Counted from the first letter of the stretch, positions 23,330 through 59,116 are shown. The stretch is 64,000 nt of DNA from Euglena gracilis (GCA_039621445.1 CP154954.1:8620634-8684633), one strand, 5' to 3'. A program made the numbers and translations. The notes: generated by a model not told the origin, from the letters alone.

Positions 23330-26300
23330 ACAGTTCTCAACAACTCGCAAACCTCGTCTGCCGCATGGATGATTTTCTTATTTGTAATGCTTCTGCTTTT
23401 GAGGTATTATCCCTTCCAGGTGCAGCTGAACCTGTCCCCTCCAACCAACATCTATATGCTGGGTCCCTACATCGGGTGAAAGAGATCAGAGGCAGATGGC
23501 ATTGCGAATGCCACATTACTCCTTGCGCTGCAGCTGAATGTTGGGGGGTGTTGGAGTGGACAAACACTTTGCATGGTGTGTTTTCAGAATTTTTTTTTGT
23601 TAAGAAGGCAAACTCTGATGTGCCCCAGATTGTCTGGTGGTGCCCCAACTTCCTTTCGGGGGGGGGGGGCATTGTTGTTGCCATCGGCACATGCTACAGA
23701 CAGTGTTTCCCAGTCACACTGCAATGTCACCAGGACCGGGCATTGCATTTGTCAATCGAACGGCCCTGCTGCTGTGGTCCCATTCAGCAACACCTTGGAA
23801 CCTTTTATGGGGGCTGCCCAGGGCACCATTGTGTGCCAACTTGGCCTCCAGAGAACGAAGAAATTGATCCAAATGTTTCCGTCAATTTTTTTGTGCCGCC
23901 TTCTTTCCGCTTTTTGTGAAATTATTCATTTTTTTTCGAAACTTAGCATGTATCCCCCTCCGAGAGGCGGTTTATTATGGGTTGGAGGTCAACTCATGGC
24001 TCGGTGCCATTTATTTTTATTTTATGTTTTCGGAGGGTGGGGCGTTCAGGGGCACCGCCACCTCAGCCGATGACAGGGGCTGCGGAGCAAGCCAGGTGCA
24101 CACCGGCTGCAAGCCGCCTTCCCCAACCCCCCTGCCCGCAGGCATTGGTATCTACGCTGGCTTCCCCGGCCTCCCCTCCCCCCTCCCCTCCCCTGAGAGA
24201 CGGTGTCCCTGAGGCAGGCTTCTTTTTTTGGCCCCTGGACCCCGGATCGTATCGATTGTGTTGAGAAGCCGCCATCGGCATCAGACAAGGACGGCTGACT
24301 GCAAATGCAAGCAAGGAGCGGGGATTGGAAATAAAAAATGGAATAGGGCAAGGAAAAAAATACGGGGAAAAAAGCATCACCTCCCCTATCCCCTAGGCGA
24401 CACCCCCGAAGTCCAAAGTCAAAGGGCATACATTTGTGGTAGAACATAAAACAGGATCCTCATTTCATATTGCAATTTTTCTTTTGCATTTTTGGACTTC
24501 TTTCAGAGGATTGTTTCAGTTTTTTTTTTAAATCGGCCACTGCCGCTTTTAACAACCTCCTCCCCCCCATTGAAAAATTTTCTTCCTATCAGGGCGTTCT
24601 TTAACGACCCCCCCGGGGGGGGGTGTCGAGACGATGTTTTGCAGCCCAAGTATCACAAACAAACGTGTGGAAGGAAAACACGAAAATATGCCAATAGTCA
24701 GTTCCTGGGACTTTTTGGGGGGATGCTTGCAACCTCGGAGCGTGCCCAAAACCTTCCCCCATTTTTTATTTTTCAAACTGGCAAAAACTAGGGGTTTCAG
24801 AAAACCCCTTGGGGTTTCTGAAACAGCCTTTTTGCCTTCCCCCCACAAGAACCCTCAAACCAGTGGATGTGGACGAAAAGGCAAAATTGGTGGGCAACAA
24901 TTAAAAAAGTGCACATCCCTTGCTTTGAACCGAGGTTTGGGGCACATAAAGCAAAGACCTTTTTTTTATAAGCAAAGACCTTTTTTATTGTCCCAGGGAC
25001 CATGGAAGCAAAGAATGGAAACCTGACTTTTGCAATTTCGCAAGTGATTGACGTTTTAAATCGTTCTCAAAAAGCGGCCATTCTGGCAGTAAGGTGGATA
25101 CTGTGAACTTGTTCGACCAGTTCCCAGGTAGCAGAATGTGAGGCCCAGCATATCCGCAGACTGAAAGGCTGTCCAATGCTGCTTTCGCGATTTTTACTTA
25201 ATTTAGTTCTAAATTGGAACCTTCGAATTTAATAGTTGTGGATTTTTTTTGAAGATATGAGATAGCCCTCCTTAATAGGCCGGAGGCGGCTGCCCGCTGC
25301 AACCCGTGCTTCTATTGGGGGGGGGGTTACGTGTGTTCATCCAAAAACGGGACCCGAAAACACCCGAAACAGGTGATAAATCCGGAAATCTTTTGGATTG
25401 AGCGGTTGCGCAAGGCAATTCCACTCTTCTGAGCTGTGTTTGAAGGAGACTGCCTAAGTTGGAGGGGGACTCAGAACAGAGGAAGGGGCACAACAGAAGC
25501 CTGTCCGAAATCCCCAAACCCCAGAACCCCCTTTTTCAGATGCCCCGGCAGCGTAGCCGGGCCAATGGAGTACGAGGCGAAGTCTGAACGGTAACGGGTC
25601 GTTGGCGGTGCGCCCTGCACGGCCCAGGTGGCTTTGCCTCCAGCCTAGTGGTGGGTTGGTGCACGCCCCCCCCCACGGCCATTCCTCAAAGTGGCCGAAT
25701 TGCAAATTTGACATTTGACAGGTCGGCAGACTTCTTTGAAAGGAAGGTCTTTCCCCGGGTTGGAGATCGGCATGGTGTGTGGAAGACAATTTTGACTTGT
25801 CTCTGGCCGCAGGAATGTTGGGTTTAGCTGTGGGCAGCATACACTACATGCAGGTTGACCGTTTCAAAGGGAATTTCGCCTAGCCAAATGGGGGGGGTGA
25901 GGGTAAGACTTTTTATGAAGAATAATTGGGGTTCAATCATAGCTCCTGGTGTGGAAACAGGGATGGCGCCAAAGGCAATTTAAGCTTAAAAGCTTAAAAC
26001 AATTACTCAATGTCACAGGCTTCCCCACAGCCGGCTCAGGGTTCGTAATGAGGCCCGTCGTCGTGTTTTTAGCATTCACGGGTGAAATTTGGGCATTTAT
26101 GGGTGCACCATAGAATACCCGTGAACGCCCACATCTAATCACGCGTGCGCCATAATACACCGTGCATTGTATTAACAGGAGCACTCTGTATCACCAGCAT
26201 TGCGGAGAAAGAAAAATTGAGATTATGTCATTGAAATAGCAGCAATACATTTTTTTTCCCCAAAGGATTCAAATTCACCTTCACCAGCAAAACAGAAAAG

Positions 26301-26830
26301 ATTCAAGGCCACTGTTTTTGTCTTTTGTATGTGCACCCGTGTGAAGGAGAATATCAATATCAAAACTCGAAAAATTTTCTAAAACATTTTTGAAACGAAC
26401 CATATTATCAATTTTTCAAAGATACCCTCGCGGCATCCCCCCCCCCCCGCCCCCGGAGCTTGGACACACTCCTCCTCACATGCAAACTTGCCCCCCTATG
26501 CAGTTGTCTCTGGCCTTTACTTCCGACCCATTTTTCGGCCTTTCAGCACATTATGCTCATCGCTCGGCGGGATTCTTACCGTGCGAAATTGGCCCCAAGC
26601 TCCCTCCCCCTGGGCCGGGGGGGGGGGGGGAGCACTGCGGCGCCCACAAATACACGGGCCAACAACACTGTACCCGTCCAGCAGCAAGCTGCCTCCGTCT
26701 CCCCCAGGGTCGGCCTCTCCGTTTCCGGCGGGGGCGGCGGCACGGCAGCCCCGTCCCCTGTGCCGGCGGTCTGTGGGGCGGCGGCCCGGGAGACGGGTGG
26801 CTGGTGGCCGAGCACCAAACCCCGGGAGGT
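23330..26830. other. Stretch mostly without supported genes
   Basis: Contains an isolated element-like left end CAGGGCGTTCTTTAACG at 24591 without a matching right end, a hairpin around GGTTTCAGAAAACCCC/GGGGTTTCTGAAAC at about 24794-24824, and T/G-rich spacer. A GC-rich block at 26600-26830 has one open frame reading VPVQQQAASVSPRVGLSVSG, then GGGTAAPSPVPAVCGAAARE, which could be an exon, but its edges are unknown. Confidence 0.35.
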
Positions 26831-26833
26831 GAC

Positions 26834-27102
26834 CACTTCTTTTACAAGAAGTTACCCCCCCCCCCAGAGAGGTTGGTGCCTTGGGTTTGGCATTATGAGG
26901 GGGGGGGGGCGGATTTTGGGCGGGTAGTATTACCCCCGGTGCCGAAGACGCCGGGGCCCGAAGATTTCCATTTTCAAGCGAATATTGGCCACCACTTTGG
27001 TCGGCAGGCAATGGGGCGCAAAACCGACCGGGGGGGGGGTGCCTGCTGTGGGAGGTACCCCATTGCACAAGACCCCCCCCGGAGTTGGTAAAAAGAAGCC
27101 TG
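26834..27102 (+). mobile_element. Introner-like element, family B, decayed left end
   Basis: The right end is GGTAAAAAGAAGCCTG; the left end CACTTCTTTTACAAG is a diverged partner. Flanks GAGGTGAC and GTGGGGAC agree at 6 of 8 positions. The interior matches the element at 52728-53028 in order: GCCGAAGACGCCGGGGCCCG, then CCATTTTCAAG, then a GGCAGGCA motif and CAAAACCGACC. Confidence 0.65.
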
Positions 27103-29217
27103 GTGGGGACAGCAAAGGAAGATCCAAGGATTTTGGAAGTGAGGAATTTGGGGGGGGGCACCCAGATGTATCTCCAGGGTGCGAATCAGAGTGGAAGAAT
27201 TCATATGTGCCGTTTTGAAGCCTTGGCACACAGAAGCGGCTTTGCCTATATCGGATTTGCCCCCAGCAAACCTCCACTCCGAACCCACCACGGTAAAAAC
27301 AGGCCATGGTAACCAGGGTGCAAAAACAAATAATTTGTTTGCATATGAGTTTTCCATTTTGACCCATCAGAAACTGCTGCCCATTTAAAATGTGTATATT
27401 TGCCCTTGCAATCCGCAATAAAGAAAGCAGAAGAAATCAATCCCAGTCAATCCCAAACCAACATTCCATACCTCACAAAGATAAACTGATCACGTTTGAA
27501 GGTTCCATGAATGAAAAAAAAATTGTGCCACCTTCTTTTATATACATCCTCATTCCGTTATGTTTGGGGCTCGGGTGTGATATCGACCAGGGAGGCAGCC
27601 GATGTCAGCCGCTGTGGGTTCGAATTGAGGTGCCACCGAATCCCTCGGCCTTATTCTTCTGTGGGAATTGTGACTGCAGTTTGTGGCAGCAGGGGGGTTT
27701 GTCTTTCATTGCTTTCTGAAAGAGAAGTGGCCATGCTGAAAATTCCATATCTGGAGCACATGACTGATCAATGGTGCCTTCACCATGGATTATGAGCAAA
27801 GGTTTCCAACCTTTTTTTCAAAACAGTTTGAATTTCTATTTAATTGCCTTTGAGGAGGTCATTTTATAACTTGAACACTAAGCTATATTCCTAGCCCCCC
27901 CACCCCCCACCTTTCAGCCCTTTTTTTTCCCCAACACTGACATTTTTTTTAAGGACATAATTTTTGTGAAATTTCTGGCACTGTTGATGGCCGAGCATTT
28001 CAAAAGCTGGAGGTCCCCCATGGAGAGGTCGCTTTTTTCACTTGGGGTCGGTTCGGCGAAGCTGGACCAGAAAAAATTTTCGTGTTTGCATTATGCAACA
28101 TTGGTGTGGAGCCTCTATTATAAATTTTTTTTTGTATTTGGGAATTCACCGGTCAGCCAAATTCAAAAATGGAAAAAAAATGAAAAGTTTGGTCTCATTC
28201 GCCAGAAAAGAATTCTGATAGAGGAACACAAAAATGAGGCCAAACCCACTGCACACACAGCAAGATCGCCAAACCACCCATCAAAAAAATGCGTTTTTCG
28301 GCACTTCATTTTCAGGCTGGGCACAATTCATTTCCAAGCATGCCGATTTTTTTCGCTGAGAAACTTCCAGTTGGTCCCCATTTTCTGGTGGATTATCCAT
28401 TGAATGTGCTGGAACAACAGAGTCCCAGCACATGTTTTAATTCACTTAAGGGCCTTGATTGTGGTTGATGGTTGATGGTTGCAATCCGGATACCTGTGGC
28501 TGGTGGGTGGCTGGGGTCGACCATCCCCACCTCATCCTGGCAGGGGGTGTGTATGACCCCTTATGGGATGTAACCCCCCCCCCCCAATAAGTGCACGGGT
28601 GCACGCATTTTAAGGACGTAGTTTCGGACCCCAAGGGATGCGCACTTATTAGGGCAGTTTGCACTTTTTAGGGCAAAGCCAAAAATACTGATGTTACCCC
28701 CACTCTTTTTCAATTTCCCCCCCAATTTTGTGATTTCAAGCTATGGGTCAAGTGATTATGTGTCAAATGTGTCAAATTTGGGCTTGGACGATAGAAATAT
28801 TTGGTCTGAGAAGGACAGTTCTGAGAATTGTGTGTTTTCCGACCTGAGATATGACAGTGATTTTGGGGGGTGCGCACTTTTTAGGGAGGTAGTTTCGGAC
28901 CCTTGGGGGATGCTCACTTATTAGGGCACTGTGCACAATTAGGGCACTGCGCACTTATTAGGGGGGGGGTTATATGACCAGGGGTTGCAGGAACCTGGCT
29001 GGTGGGGGGGGCGTACTGGAAAATGACCACCTAAGGGTTCCGCCTTTGTGATGTCTGTCCCATCTCTGTCATGATTTCTGATTTGTCGGGTGGCGTTCGA
29101 GCCTGCCCTGCAGCCCTGCAGCGACACAGACAGAGGAGGGGCTGACCATCTCCCGCTCTGCCTCCCAGGGCCCTTCTTCGGAGGTGTGTTGTGATGGAAG
29201 GCAGCCACTGTTGACAA
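27103..29217. other. Stretch without a supported gene; contains an inverted-repeat element at 28535-28990
   Basis: At about 28540-28640 and 28860-28985 related blocks face each other: TATGACC, a C run, AATAAGTGCAC on one side and GCGCACTTATTAG, a G run, TTATATGACC on the other, with TAGTTTCGGACCC in both arms. This suggests a fold-back element of about 450 bp. The rest is T-rich spacer without recognised exons. Confidence 0.5.
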
Positions 29218-29225
29218 GTTTCGAC

Positions 29226-29544
29226 CAGGGCGGTCGTTAAGGGACAGGAAAGTTTTTTTTTATTTCCTTAAGGACCGCCCCTCCCCCTTTTCGGCCAAAG
29301 GGCCGGCTAAGGGTCAGACTGGGACTTAAACGGGGGCAAAAATTAAACAGTCGAAAAACACAGGTTTTGATGATTTGGGTGGATGGACGATGGTCCAAGG
29401 GTGCCAGGAATCAATTTTTTTTCCTGATGTCGACCTGTTCTCGCTGAAAAACGCCAAAATTTCTTGCCCATTTTCCAGTATATTTTTCACTGAGCGTGCT
29501 GGGACAGCGGAGTTTTTTTTTTTATTTCCTTAAGGACCGCCCTG
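29226..29544 (+). mobile_element. Introner-like element (319 bp)
   Basis: Left end CAGGGCGGTCGTTAAGG, right end CCTTAAGGACCGCCCTG, an inverted repeat with one mismatch. Perfect 8-bp flanking repeats GTTTCGAC at 29218-29225 and 29545-29552. A second internal copy of TTTATTTCCTTAAGGACCGC lies at 29259-29278, so the right end has been duplicated inward. The interior shares CTCGCTGA(G/A)AAAC and GTGCTGG(G/A)ACA blocks with about 28350-28420. Confidence 0.92.
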
Positions 29545-29969
29545 GTTTCGACCATTTTGTTTATTTGTTGATTTGTCTTTTGCAGACTTTTTTTTAAAAC
29601 CCTTTTAATAAACCATTTTATAACCTTTTTATAAACCATTTTATAAACCAGAAATTCACCCAAATATGAATCTGCCAAAGGTTTTTCTAATTTGAATTTT
29701 CTTACTTTCTTGCCCCGAATTTCCTGTGTCATTTCCCTTCTTTTTTTTGTTTTTTTGGTATTCTGTTACCTCCCCTCCCCATGCCCAATAAACGCCTTTG
29801 CCTAATGAACAGGGGGTTTTCGGACCATCCAGATTGGCACCACATACCTTATCCACACAGAAAGAGTACCCCCATGCCCAACGAATGCCGCCTGTTCGGA
29901 CCATCTAGATTGTCTCCTGAGTGTTCCTTGGAGGGGGTGGGAGGTACGTTTTCCGGATATTCTGGAGTG

Positions 29970-52260
<22,291 letters not shown>

Positions 52261-52727
52261 CGCAATTGCCTGGGAGGGCAGTAAGCACCAAAATGGTCTC
52301 TGGGAAGTATCATGCTGAAGTGCATTTGTTTAACCCCTCCACGTTTCCAAGCCTCTCGTGTACAAGAGTCATTAACCACAACCAAGGACGGTGTGTGAAC
52401 CTCCCCTTGGCGAAGGGAGCGATCCCTCAAAAGCCTGCTTTTGCAACTGTTTTGCGGCCAAGCGTTACAAAGACAGTGTTTTTTCTTTGGTGGCATTTCC
52501 AAGGGTCGGTTTGTGATTTCAAGTTTTTTTTGGGGCTGTGCATTCCCATCTTTCGGCTTACCAGTAAACCAGCGATCCAACTGATCCTGCGGGTGTATTT
52601 GTGTATAGGGGGCATCCCAACCAGAATGTGAACATGGCCAGAAGCCCTCAGGTATCCGCCTCGAGTGCAGTTGGCAGGCTTTTTTGGGCTTTTGTGGGCG
52701 TGAAAGAAGAAAAACTTAGAACTGGAT

Positions 52728-53028
52728 CAGGCTTCTTTTTAAGGAAGTGGAGCCCCTGGACCCCGGGGGGAGGGGTGCTATGGGCAGGCAGGGGAGGGGG
52801 TAGGGCACTTTCGACCCCCCCAGGGTGGTTGGGTTTTGAGGTGGTAGTGGTATAGCAAACCCCCTGCCGAAGGCACTGGGGCCCGAAAATGGCCATTTTT
52901 CAAGGGAAATTTGCCTTGTTTGGCAGGCACCAGGGTCCAAAACCGACCCCACCCCCGGTGGGGTGGCTGCTATGAGCAGGCACCGCACAGCACAAGGCGC
53001 ACCCCCGGGGTTGGAAAAAAGAAGCCTG
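52728..53028 (+). mobile_element. Introner-like element, family B (301 bp)
   Basis: Left end CAGGCTTCTTTTTAAGG, right end TTGGAAAAAAGAAGCCTG. The flanking 8-mers AACTGGAT and GGTTAGGT do not match, so the duplication is lost or the ends come from different copies. Interior CTGCCGAAGGCACTGGGGCC and CCATTTTTCAAGG match the elements at 26834, 57952 and 62914. Confidence 0.75.
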
Positions 53029-53455
53029 GGTTAGGTACAGGCACGTTGCAGTAGTGGAGGATATTCCTCAGTATACGTCATGACGAAACCAATCGTGGGG
53101 GGAGACTTGCCCGAGCTGCACGACAGGGACAACAGTGAATACCCACCTACATTGCCCATCGTCGTTCATCATTTTGGACACCATAGCCTCCACGTTGCCA
53201 GGAACCCTCTTTCTCCACACATTCTATTAACCACCATTCTGGTGGTTGATTTTATTTGGCTTGATTCCACTTCAAGCAGTCCACTTTCCAACCTGCAGCC
53301 CCGTTCTGTCTGCCGCAGGACGCTTTTCAGCTGTCCTCAGCGCCCTGTCCCCCCGTCCTACGTCCGCCCCCGTCCCCAGCGACCACTTGGATGGTGGCTC
53401 GCACCTGATGAATACCTGCCTGCAACCTTATTGCATCGAATTTGCCTCTCTTTGA

Positions 53456-55250
53456 TTCTGAAGAATCAACCCAAAAATGAACTCAAAAGAACATGTCATT
53501 TTTTTGCTACAAATGTATTTCAAACAGAGTTGTCAGAGAATGGTCATTGTGATTGTCTTTCCATGATTTTCATGTTTTGCTGATGATGGAAGGATGTCTG
53601 CATGATATTTGTTGCTGTTGGTTTATTTGTTGTGTGCGTTATGTGGGTCTGTGTGTGTCCCTGTCTGTGGTGTGTGTTTTGTTACCCCCCCCACAATAAT
53701 ATTCCCCCCCCAGTTATTTGGTTCGCTGAAGTCGACCCTCAGGGGGGGGATATTATTGTGGGGGGGGAATATAGATTATTATATAAATTATTATATATTT
53801 TATATATTATGTGTATATAATGTTATTTGACAAATTTTTAATTAATTCTCTGGGCGTAAAAATTTGACTGCAAAATGCATTGTATCGATGTTGAATTTTG
53901 TTTTCAAAAAAGTGCAATTTGATGTTTTCCATTTGCACAAGATTATGGTTCCAGCTCCCAGGAAGACACAGTTTTTTTCTCGTGGTGGTCCGTGAAAAAA
54001 TGGGAGAGATATCATTTGGGTGCCCGAAGTCAGGTCTTGGGGAGAGAATATTATTTGGGAGGATATTATTTGGAGGGGTTTATATGTTGTGTGTGTGTGT
54101 GTGTGTGTTGTGTTGTAGGTGTGTGCACGCACAGAACCACATAAACACACCTACACCCACACGCACACACACACGCGCGCACACACAGAATATATTTTCA
54201 TGCGCGCACACCACAACATACACGAACACATTGTCACGCACTTGTTTACTTATATGTGTACACAGGTGAATGAAAGGAATGACCACTCGACACGCTTACA
54301 CACACCATGCATTCATCCCATTTTTGGGGAACCCCAAGAAACTCACTGCATGAGATCACAGACACACAGACACCCACACATATAGTCTCTCTCTCACACT
54401 CTCGCTCACTCAGTGACCCACCACCAAACCAAATTGACCATTCATTTTTTTTGAAATCCCATCAGATCGTGTTCATTTTCTTTATAAAAAGACGATTTTT
54501 GCATACACATCTGCTCCATGCAAATGCTCTTTTTGAAATTGACCAGCACAATCATGGGGTCTTTTTGGGGCCCCCTTTGAGGGGCCATTTCATTTCCATT
54601 TCACTCGTACAAAAAAAATGTGTTTAAAAAATGAAAATAAAATAAAAATCCCAGACCCGTAAGAAGAAATTGAAACAGAAAAAAATCATTGCATGCAAAA
54701 CAAAAGATTCTAGGAGGAAATGGCAGGGGAGGTCGAGCGTGGGGGGAAGGAATGAGGGAGGGATAGAAACAAGGAAAAAAGTAGAGAGGTAAGGAAGATG
54801 AAGGTAAGCATACGAAAATGAAGGAAAGTAGTAGTAGGGAAAGGCTGAGGGGATAAAGACCGAGGTTAAAGAGGGGTAAAAGAGGAAAAGAATGAAAAGA
54901 AGGGAAGAGAGAAAAAAATAACAAATCAGAAAAGGGGAAGGGGAAGACGAAGCAAAAAAAAACAGGGGGGGGGGTAAGGGGGGGGGGATGTACGGTCGGG
55001 GTCAGCGTTGCGGCGCGTATTCCTGTCATGCTTTTCCATGGCGCCTTTCGGTGCCAGGTGGACTTGTTAAAGAAATCTATGAAAATGCTGTGGTGGGTTG
55101 AGGGGGGGGGGCAGGAAGCTGTCAGGTCCTCAGTATTGGCCAACAATTTTGCAAGGTGCCTTTTTTGAAGAAAAAAAACTTTTTGGCTGGCTGCAATGTC
55201 CCATCACAGCCCAGGAAAATAAACTGTTGTTGCTTTTGTTGACCATTTAA
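53456..55250. other. Intergenic or intronic stretch with low-complexity blocks
   Basis: Includes an inverted pair CACAATAATATTCCCCCCCC / GATATTATTGTGGGGGGG at about 53692-53770, AT runs to 53830, TG/CA-rich DNA at about 54080-54400, a GGGGCCCCCTTTGAGGGGCC hairpin at 54565, and a purine-rich tract (GGAAGG/GAAAAG) from about 54715 to 54980. No exon supported. Confidence 0.5.
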
Positions 55251-55256
55251 ACTTTT

Positions 55257-55472
55257 TGAAACTGCGGCGACGTGGCCGCACCCCCACCGCCCCCCTGGCC
55301 CATCCCCCCGTACTACCCCACGGCCAGCCCCTTCCCCCTCCCGCGGCCCCGCGTCCTCAGCGAACCCCCTCCGTACTTCCTCTCGCCCCCCGTCTACTAC
55401 CCCGTCAACCCGTACTACACGTTTTACTGCCCAAGCGAACCGCCGCCCTGGTTCCACCCCATCTATGTCTGA
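55257..55472 (+). CDS. Candidate C-terminal exon, proline/tyrosine-rich
   Basis: A strongly GC-rich block encodes VAAPPPPPWPIPPYYPTASP, then YYPVNPYYTFYCPSEPPPWF and HPIYV before a TGA at 55470-55472. The left edge fits a CTG+5 nonconventional acceptor (AAACTGCGGCG). It may be the last exon of the kinase gene or of another gene whose other exons were not seen. Confidence 0.4.
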
Positions 55473-56722
55473 CCTCCCCATCACATCTGTCAATACAGCA
55501 ACCTGGTGTGTAGGCAAACACCCCTCAAAAAGGGTTTGATCTTGCTCTCAACAACCCTGATGAGAGCCAGGAGTGGGCAAATCACAGGTTGCACTGCCCA
55601 GACCAGTGCCGAATTTCGCTGACGTTGCGGGGAAAAAGTTGGTGTTCATCACCCAGAGATGGGTAGGCAGCTCCATTTTCTTTTTCCATTCATTTGTATT
55701 TTCCCCATTCTGTCCCCTTTCTGTTTCCTTGTTTCTTGCTTCGAACCCCTGCTTCGAATTTCCCACAACTTCGCCCCACCCCCCCATACACCAAGAAATG
55801 CCACCAGAGAAATCCCTGCGGCCCCTGCCATTGCTCCTTTCCTCTTTCCTCTTCCATCCTGGCTGCCTGCATCCCAGCCTCGATGCCACGTCATATGATC
55901 TCTCACCATTGGGGTCCTCTGCCTCAAACCTCTACCCGACTGTTCTTTGTCTGTGGCTCTGACGCGACACCCCTTCTCCTCTCATTTCCTGTCCAATGGC
56001 ACCTGATTGGTGGGTGGCCAGTAAACCCCATCGCCACAGGAGAAGTCAGCCAGAGTAAGCCTCCATAACACCCCCCCACACCGGGTGGGTAACATAAAAA
56101 AAACTTGCACCATAATTTTTTCCATTTTTCCGCCAGTTCCCCCGGGACTGGCTGAAAGTGGCCACCTGGCGCCGAAGGCGCCAACAAAATTTTGGCGGTT
56201 TGGCGAAAATCCATTGGCTTCGTCTTGGTCCGAGTGCCCCGAGTGTTATCAACTGACCATAAATTGAAGGTTACCATCCGACAACCCTGAACTGGTGGGG
56301 GGGAGGTCGTACGACCATGTGCCAAAAAGCAACCCAATTTTCAAAGCCATCTACAACCCCCGACCGGGGGGGTCGTACGCACCCCCTTCCCTGCAACCCC
56401 CAACTGGGGGGGTCTTTGGTTAGGCGTGGTCGGTGGACAAAGGGGGAGAGCTTCGACCCAAGGTCCGAATAGAAGCCTGTTGGTCGAAAACCGAGGGGTG
56501 CTTCTATTTGGGGTATGTTTTCCCCCTTCCCTTGTACACAGTGTGAAAAGGGGGGTGGAGTGTTTGGATTTGGACCAATGGTCAAAATCTGAGGGAGGGG
56601 CTTCTATTGGTGAGGTGCCACTATTCGGGTGGGGGTTTTCTATTCAGGGGGTTTCCCGTTGTGGGGTGGGGTGGGGTGGTGGGGTGGGGTGGTGAGTCGA
56701 CGCCCTCCTCTCTCCACCCGAC
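55473..56722. other. Intergenic stretch upstream of the uL15 gene
   Basis: Pyrimidine-rich DNA at about 55670-55870, a hairpin GGCGCC-GAA-GGCGCC at 56169-56183, and G/T-rich DNA with GGGGTGGGGT runs at 56660-56695. Several open frames of 60-137 codons are present on both strands; none resembles a known protein. Confidence 0.45.
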
Positions 56723-56724
56723 AG
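56703..56724 (+). promoter_or_regulatory. Probable spliced-leader acceptor site
   Basis: CCCTCCTCTCTCCACCCGACAG, a pyrimidine-rich tract ending in AG at 56724, lies 9 nt before the ATG of the uL15 gene. In euglenids mRNAs receive a spliced leader by trans-splicing at such AG sites, so this would define the mature 5' end. Inference only. Confidence 0.45.
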
Positions 56725-56733
56725 GACCCTCAT

Positions 56734-58894
56734 ATGTATCGCCTCGGGCGACTCCTACTGGGCACCGCCCCCCCGCCCCACCTCGTCCCTGTGTTCTTCA
56801 CGAAGAAGCTCGTGCAGAAGCCGAAGGCGCCCCCGCCTGTCGCCATCCCACCGGAGGACTTGTGCCCGTCCCACTGCTCGGTTCCCAAGTCCTGCCACAC
56901 CAACCCCTTTCCCAGTAAAAAAAAACATACCAACTCATCCCACCCTCCGCATCTGTCCACACAAGCGCATTAATGTGCAACCTAACCCACACATACGACA
57001 CCCAAATGCACATGATATTTGTGCACAAACTCCCACTGCCAATACATTCACACATGCACTCCCTTCCAAAACTCTATCGCAAACGTCGTCCAAAATCCAG
57101 CGCGCAGGAACAATCCTTCATCTCTTGGGCGGTACGACGGCATTCTAAGCTGGCCGATCTGCTACAGTCGATAGTTTTGGCGGAACCTGTGCCGCAAACT
57201 GTACGCCTCACAGGATATTAATCCCGACCCGATTCCACCGGCCACGTCATTTCCTGGGGTTCCACTGTTCCACTTCGGGTTCGGTGCGGGGAGCATGGGG
57301 ACGGCCCGGTTTAGCCAACCTGCGGGACAACCCGGGGGCCAAGAAGAAGAAGCAGCGGCTGGGGCGGGGGATCAGCTCCAGTGTGTGCCCCGCTCTGCGG
57401 AGTGCCGTGCCGGGCGTGCGGGGGGTGGGGGGTGGAGGGGCTGGGGTGGGGGGGATGGGGTATGTCGAGGGTGCCAACGGGCTGGGGGGTCGGGGGTGGG
57501 GTGCTTGCTCCGCCTTGGAGGAGAATGGGGGGCCACCACGGGCTTTCCGGCAGGTTTTGGAAGGCCCTTGCCGGCCTGCCCCCCCCCCCCAAACGATAAC
57601 GTGTGACGAGGCATGGGGCAGTGGACTTGGGGGAGGGACCGAGACCCACACGCGAAATGGGAGTTTCCAAACCCGCCGACAAAACCATCCCAGGAAGGGG
57701 GAGGAGAAAATTTCACCCAACCGATTTTTGCTGCTTTTTTTTCAGCATCCTCTTGTTTACCTGGTTTTCCGGTCTTTGCCCCCCCACCCCAGGGGGTCAA
57801 GGCGCCAGAGAACAATTTCAGTTCCACTGCTTTGCTTTTGTGGCCATTACCTTGGACCCCAAAGGTTGGTTCCCTGGTGGGCGGCTTCCAAAAAAAGAGT
57901 GCTGGTTATTGGAAGAGTGGAATGGACAGGGGTTGGTACAGGGGTTGGTTGCAGGCTTGTGCTTAGTCGGGTGCCTACCCCACGGGGGGGGTGCTAGGGG
58001 CAGGCACCCCCCAAAATCCTACCCCCCCGGGGGGGGGTAGGGTTTTGGGGGTTGCGTGCCCCTAGCAGGCACCCCCCTCCGACCCCAACACCTTCGGCGC
58101 CGGGGGCCCGGAAAAGGCCATTTTCAATGAAATGAAATTTCTGGGTCCCCCCCCCCCGGACCCCAACCTCCCCCCCAGGGGGGTGTGCCTGCTGGGGGCA
58201 GGCACCCCATAGCACCCCCCACCCCCCTCCCCCCCCCAGTCGGTAAGCACAAGCATGGTTGGTTGTCCGGACCCTCCCCCCCCCCGCCTTCCCCCCCCCC
58301 TCATTTGGCATTCTCATTCTCATCCCCGCCAGGCCGCGGCCGGTCCTGCGGGCGGGGGCAGCGCCACGACACCAACCACCACCCGGGGCACCAGGGCGGC
58401 CAGATGCCCCTCCACCGCCAGCTGCCGAAGGTGTGAGAGGGCTCGGGGTGGGGGGAGGCTGAGAGGTCAGCTTGCCCGGTCTTGTGCCACTGGCGCTATT
58501 GGATGCCTGAGGTGGGAGGTGTCAATGGGTTTTTTTAAAATCAATTTTGCCCTTTTTGTTGTGTGGCGCATTTTTTTAGTTACCTGATTCTGGATGATGT
58601 GTGATGATCCCTCACGGTTCTCAATGCTGGGCGACCTCTCCGTATATTTTCTGCAGTCATTAAACCGTCCCCATTGTTCTCGAATATTACCCTCTTTGTG
58701 AGAATATCTGCAAAACCTTCGAAATCGCCCTGGGACTCAAAAATCCTCAACTTTTCTCGTGACCAACACGTGGGTGAAACAACATCGAGAACACATCAAA
58801 ATGGCTTCATGGCCACAAAATGACTCCATTGATGGTGCCGTTCCGTCGAAAGAATGTCGCTGACAGCCCCCCCCTCCCTGTGTCATTATCCCAG

Positions 58895-58940
<46 letters not shown>

Positions 58941-58984
58941 ACACACACCCCCCCCCCACACACACGCACGCACACACACACCCG

Positions 58985-59047
<63 letters not shown>

Positions 59048-59048
59048 G

Positions 59049-59114
<66 letters not shown>

Positions 59115-59116
59115 AA

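Noticed and set aside
23116-23919. 267-codon open frame
   Set aside because: Extends from a GC-rich block into AT-rich DNA, is rich in Cys/Trp and lacks any motif; more likely a chance frame overlapping a shorter candidate exon.
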